Shown: in pieces, positions 14,629 through 16,527 of the stretch | Numbering within the stretch: position 1 is the first letter of the stretch | Layout of the letters: every line of letters begins with the position of its first letter | Source of the DNA: an uncultured Lachnospiraceae bacterium | GTDB lineage: Bacteria; Bacillota; Clostridia; Lachnospirales; Lachnospiraceae | Assembly: GCA_905236545.1 (NCBI GenBank) | Contig: CAJOQO010000119.1 | Location: 1-16,527, forward strand | DNA: 16,527 nt | Reading direction: 5' to 3' | Position numbers and translations under genes: made by a program | The notes under the pieces: generated by a model | Databases searched by the model: none | The model's input: the letters and a program-made list of their open reading frames with translations, nothing else | Told to the model about the DNA's origin: nothing

Positions 14629-14688
14629 TCATTCTATCCCTTTCGTACGATCCAGTAACAACTGTTCCTGCGGTTCCATCTCCTTCAT
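14629..14688 (-). other. 19-codon open frame, probable displaced 3' end of the WYL gene
   Basis: The frame starts at an ATG that overlaps the WYL stop as ATGA and reads MKEMEPQEQLLLDRTKGIE, ending 1 nt before the AKR start codon. Its KEMEPQEQ matches the end of the WYL protein (LKEMEPQEQPLQGV). The simplest reading is that it is the original C-terminus, pushed out of frame by a tandem duplication. It might also be translated as a short coupling peptide. Confidence 0.45.
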
Positions 14689-14728
14689 ACGCCCTGCAGC
14701 GGCTGTTCCTGCGGTTCCATCTCTTTCA
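14662..14728 (-). repeat. Tandem duplication, 26-bp copies at 41-bp period
   Basis: Positions 14662-14687 and 14703-14728 share 25 of 26 bases (on the plus strand both begin CTGTTCCTGCGGTTCCATCT). The period of 41 is not a multiple of three. One copy encodes the C-terminus of the WYL regulator, the other lies between it and the reductase gene. Confidence 0.9.
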
Positions 14729-15698
14729 GTATTCTGTCCAGATAAGCCCTGTACGCATCCTTTACCTCAGGAGGACCGGTTATCTTAAGCCCCGGTCCGA
14801 TCGCTGTCACCCAGCCAAAAAAATGCTTGCTCACAGCAACCGTCACCTGAGCTGAAAAAGCATTCTCATTCAGCGGACGCATCCAGATATCGGTGCCAAA
14901 CCGGTCCAGCACCGCGCCTGCCAGCTCCCGGGTACCCTGAAGCTGTACCTTCTCATCCAGGCCGCTGAACATACCGAAGGTTTTCCTCGAGAACGCCGCG
15001 ATGTCAACCTTTTCTTCCAGAGCCTCCGGGCTGCGTACATCTTCCTGGATCGTCATGTTCCGCATCTTATCGACTCTGTAATGACGGACACTTCGCGAAA
15101 TCTCATCAAACGCGATCAGGTAATAGTTCTCATCATCCCAGATCAGGTGCAGCGGACTCACATTGTAAAATGCTCCGTCCCTCTTCAATACGGTCGTTTT
15201 CTTCATCGTCCACTCGGCATACTGGTAAGTAATCTGGTGGTTCTGAAAGATCGCGTTGTGGATCATATCCACATTGTAATAGATGGTTTCGTTCGCCGTC
15301 TTCGGCCTGTTATAGACCGTTACCTGGCTGCCGAGCTGCCTGGCTTCGTGACAGCTGCACAGGGACTCCAGCTTATGTATAAGCACTTCCGACTTCTTCT
15401 GTGTGATAAACTTCGAAGACTGTACCGCGTCCACCAGAAGCTTCAGTTCAGCCAGCTCAAACTTTCTGGCGCATATGTAATATCCGGACGGCCGTCCCTC
15501 GCTCCGGACAATGTCCACGCCGGCATCCGTGATCTTGCGGATCTCAGAATAGATCGTAGCCCGGTTAAGGCTGATCTGGTATTCATTCTCCAGGATCTGT
15601 GCCAGCTGCGGTGTGCTCAGGGGATGTGATTCATCCGTACGTTGTGTCAGAATCTCAAGCAGGTAGAAGGATTTCAGCCCCGGATCCCCATACTTCAT
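14685..15698 (-). CDS. WYL-domain transcriptional regulator (HTH plus WYL)
   Basis: 337 residues. An N-terminal winged helix of DeoR/HTH_11 type covers about residues 1-70 (LSTPQLAQILE, then NRATIYSEIRKI). The WYL domain follows, with VSPLHLIWDDENYYLIAFD and RHYRVDKM, then a C-terminal extension domain. WYL proteins sense small ligands or nucleic acids and act as repressors or activators. I chose ATG 15698 (MKYGDPGLKSFYLLEIL), which has GGAG 6 nt upstream; ATG 15710 and 15806 are in frame, but the extra sequence is leader with hairpins and repeats. A strong promoter lies about 165 bp upstream. It is first in a unit with the reductase, the 85-residue gene and MATE, so it probably controls them and itself. 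Its last five residues look like the product of a frameshifting duplication. Confidence 0.92.
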   Translation of the reverse strand: MKYGDPGLKSFYLLEILTQRTDESHPLSTPQLAQILENEYQISLNRATIYSEIRKITDAGVDIVRSEGRPSGYYICARKFELAELKLLVDAVQSSKFITQKKSEVLIHKLESLCSCHEARQLGSQVTVYNRPKTANETIYYNVDMIHNAIFQNHQITYQYAEWTMKKTTVLKRDGAFYNVSPLHLIWDDENYYLIAFDEISRSVRHYRVDKMRNMTIQEDVRSPEALEEKVDIAAFSRKTFGMFSGLDEKVQLQGTRELAGAVLDRFGTDIWMRPLNENAFSAQVTVAVSKHFFGWVTAIGPGLKITGPPEVKDAYRAYLDRILKEMEPQEQPLQGV

Positions 15699-15713
15699 AT
15701 CAATCTCCATTCC

Positions 15714-15732
15714 GCCGCCGTTTACCGGCGGC
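15714..15732 (-). promoter_or_regulatory. Leader hairpin before the WYL gene
   Basis: On the minus strand GCCGCCG-GTAAA-CGGCGGC is a perfect 7-bp GC stem with a 5-nt loop, ending 3 nt before ATG 15710 and 15 nt before ATG 15698. So close to the ribosome binding site, it could limit translation initiation. Confidence 0.55.
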
Positions 15733-15745
15733 ATTCTGTCCCCCG

Positions 15746-15799
15746 CCAGTACTCCGCATCCCGGCGGCTTCCTGCCCTCCAGACCAGTGCTCCGCATCC
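15746..15799 (-). repeat. Two 16-bp direct repeats in the WYL leader
   Basis: CCAGTACTCCGCATCC (15746-15761) and CCAGTGCTCCGCATCC (15784-15799) differ at one base, period 38. They lie between the promoter and the start codon, in the probable untranslated leader, and could be binding sites or remnants of duplication. Confidence 0.7.
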
Positions 15800-15863
15800 G
15801 GCGCAATCCGGCTTAGAGGCGGATCGATCCTTCGCCGCACAGCAAGAAACACAGCCAGAGCCA

Positions 15864-15892
15864 ATTATACCCTCCCTGACTGTGTTTGTCAT
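15864..15892 (-). promoter_or_regulatory. Strong sigma-A promoter of the WYL-AKR-MATE unit
   Basis: On the minus strand ATGACA (15892-15887, 5/6) is followed after 17 bp by a perfect TATAAT (15869-15864). It gives an untranslated leader of about 160 nt before ATG 15698. Confidence 0.85.
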
Positions 15893-15905
15893 GCCCTGAA
15901 AGGTA

Positions 15906-15945
15906 CTGTTCCTGCCTGCTCCGCTAAATCTCCGCTAAGGAACAG
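15906..15945. promoter_or_regulatory. Inverted repeat enclosing direct repeats, candidate regulator site
   Basis: CTGTTCCT (15906-15913) and AGGAACAG (15938-15945) are perfect 8-bp inverted arms. Between them CTCCGCTA occurs twice (15919-15926, 15930-15937) with an 11-bp period, about one helical turn. The block ends 13 bp upstream of the WYL -35 box. It could bind the WYL protein or another regulator, or it could be a hairpin ending the phosphatase transcript, although no T tract follows on that strand. Confidence 0.5.
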
Positions 15946-15988
15946 CTCCTAAGTTTTTTATGTGGGAGCTTCCGGCCGTCCACCACGC

Positions 15989-16480
15989 TCAGTAAACCTT
16001 ATGCTCCCGCTCCAGACACTCGAGCAGCGCCGCACACCCCTGTGTCACATCCCTCCAGGTCGCGTCAAAATCATCCGTATACCACGGATCCGCGACTTCC
16101 TGTCCGGTTCTCCCGCAATAGTCAAGAAGCAGCGATACTTTGCCGTCCGGATCGCCGCCATAGATCCTCTTCATATTGCGGACATTTGCAGAATCCATCC
16201 CGATCAGATAATCGTAGTACTCATAATCGCCGCGCGTCGTTCTGCAGGCGCGCTTGCCGCCGGGATCGATCCCATGCTCTCTGAGTTTCGCTCTGGCAGG
16301 AGGATAGACAGGATTGCCCCGCCCGCCCCAGATTTCTTCTGTGCTGGTGGCGGCAGAGGCAATCTCAAACTGATCCTCGAGATGTGCTTTCCTGACAAGA
16401 TCTTTCATGACGAATTCAGCCATCGGCGAGCGGCAGATGTTGCCGTGGCAAACGAAAAGTATGCAAATCTTCTTTTCCAT
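15989..16480 (-). CDS. Low-molecular-weight protein tyrosine phosphatase
   Basis: 163 residues, full length for the family. The phosphate-binding loop is C11-H-G-N-I-C-R17-S, and the general acid is D131 in DPWYTDDF near the C-terminus. These cytoplasmic enzymes hydrolyse phosphotyrosine and related phosphate esters, and in Firmicutes often act on tyrosine kinases of exopolysaccharide control or on arginine phosphates; the target here is unknown. An arsenate reductase of similar fold is less likely because of the DPWY acid motif. The ATG has a GGAGGG site only 2-3 nt upstream and a second one 12 nt upstream, caused by a 10-bp tandem repeat. Its promoter is probably beyond the right edge. Confidence 0.94.
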   Translation of the reverse strand: MEKKICILFVCHGNICRSPMAEFVMKDLVRKAHLEDQFEIASAATSTEEIWGGRGNPVYPPARAKLREHGIDPGGKRACRTTRGDYEYYDYLIGMDSANVRNMKRIYGGDPDGKVSLLLDYCGRTGQEVADPWYTDDFDATWRDVTQGCAALLECLEREHKVY

Positions 16481-16496
16481 AACCCTCCATAACCCT
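16477..16496 (-). repeat. 10-bp tandem repeat over the phosphatase ribosome binding site
   Basis: CCATAACCCT occurs twice in a row (16477-16486, 16487-16496), followed by CC. On the minus strand this gives two consecutive GGAGGGTTATG units, that is two ribosome binding sites and two ATGs. Only the second ATG (16480) is in frame with the phosphatase. Confidence 0.8.
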
Positions 16497-16527
16497 CCAA
16501 AGCCTTGAATTTACTGACTTTTCCAAG

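Overview
The window looks like a chromosomal segment of a moderately GC-rich Clostridia bacterium, most likely Lachnospiraceae. The reasons are the indolepyruvate:ferredoxin oxidoreductase, a ferredoxin-domain aldo/keto reductase, a Gx-transporter family membrane protein, a DUF5702-type protein, a clostridial pssA/psd pair, AGGAGG-type ribosome binding sites and sigma-A-like promoters. Genes are closely packed in short operons. I see no rRNA, tRNA, CRISPR array, transposase or phage gene.

Left part, minus strand (1-4783). A promoter at 2447-2475 precedes yerC (TrpR-superfamily regulator), iorA and iorB. These three genes overlap or nearly touch, and iorB runs off the left edge. They would couple a DNA-binding regulator to 2-keto-acid (aryl pyruvate) oxidation. 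Next comes a second minus-strand unit: a Cof-type HAD phosphatase, a Gx-transporter-like membrane protein and a kinase-only glutamate 5-kinase (proB) with no proA nearby.

Centre, plus strand (5024-9905). A good promoter drives a membrane-lipid operon: PAP2 phosphatase, MprF-like flippase-domain protein, phosphatidylserine synthase and phosphatidylserine decarboxylase. A hairpin terminator follows. A radical SAM/SPASM-like enzyme then has its own upstream region with a perfect dyad. Together they would make phosphatidylethanolamine, possibly move it across the membrane, and possibly modify lipids by radical chemistry. The last step is an inference from position and from enzyme class. The gaps on both sides of proB-Gx-HAD carry copies of a short interspersed repeat, and one of them also carries a 61-nt imperfect hairpin.

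Right part, minus strand (9925-16527). A secreted or anchored DUF5702-like protein stands alone. To its right is a complete-looking transcription unit: promoter with a perfect TATAAT (15864-15892), WYL-domain regulator, ferredoxin-type aldo/keto reductase, an 85-residue protein of unknown function, a MATE exporter and a 13-bp stem terminator (11624-11654). The regulator's 3' end carries a 41-bp-period tandem duplication that appears to have shifted its reading frame and replaced its C-terminus. A low-molecular-weight protein tyrosine phosphatase lies at the right edge.
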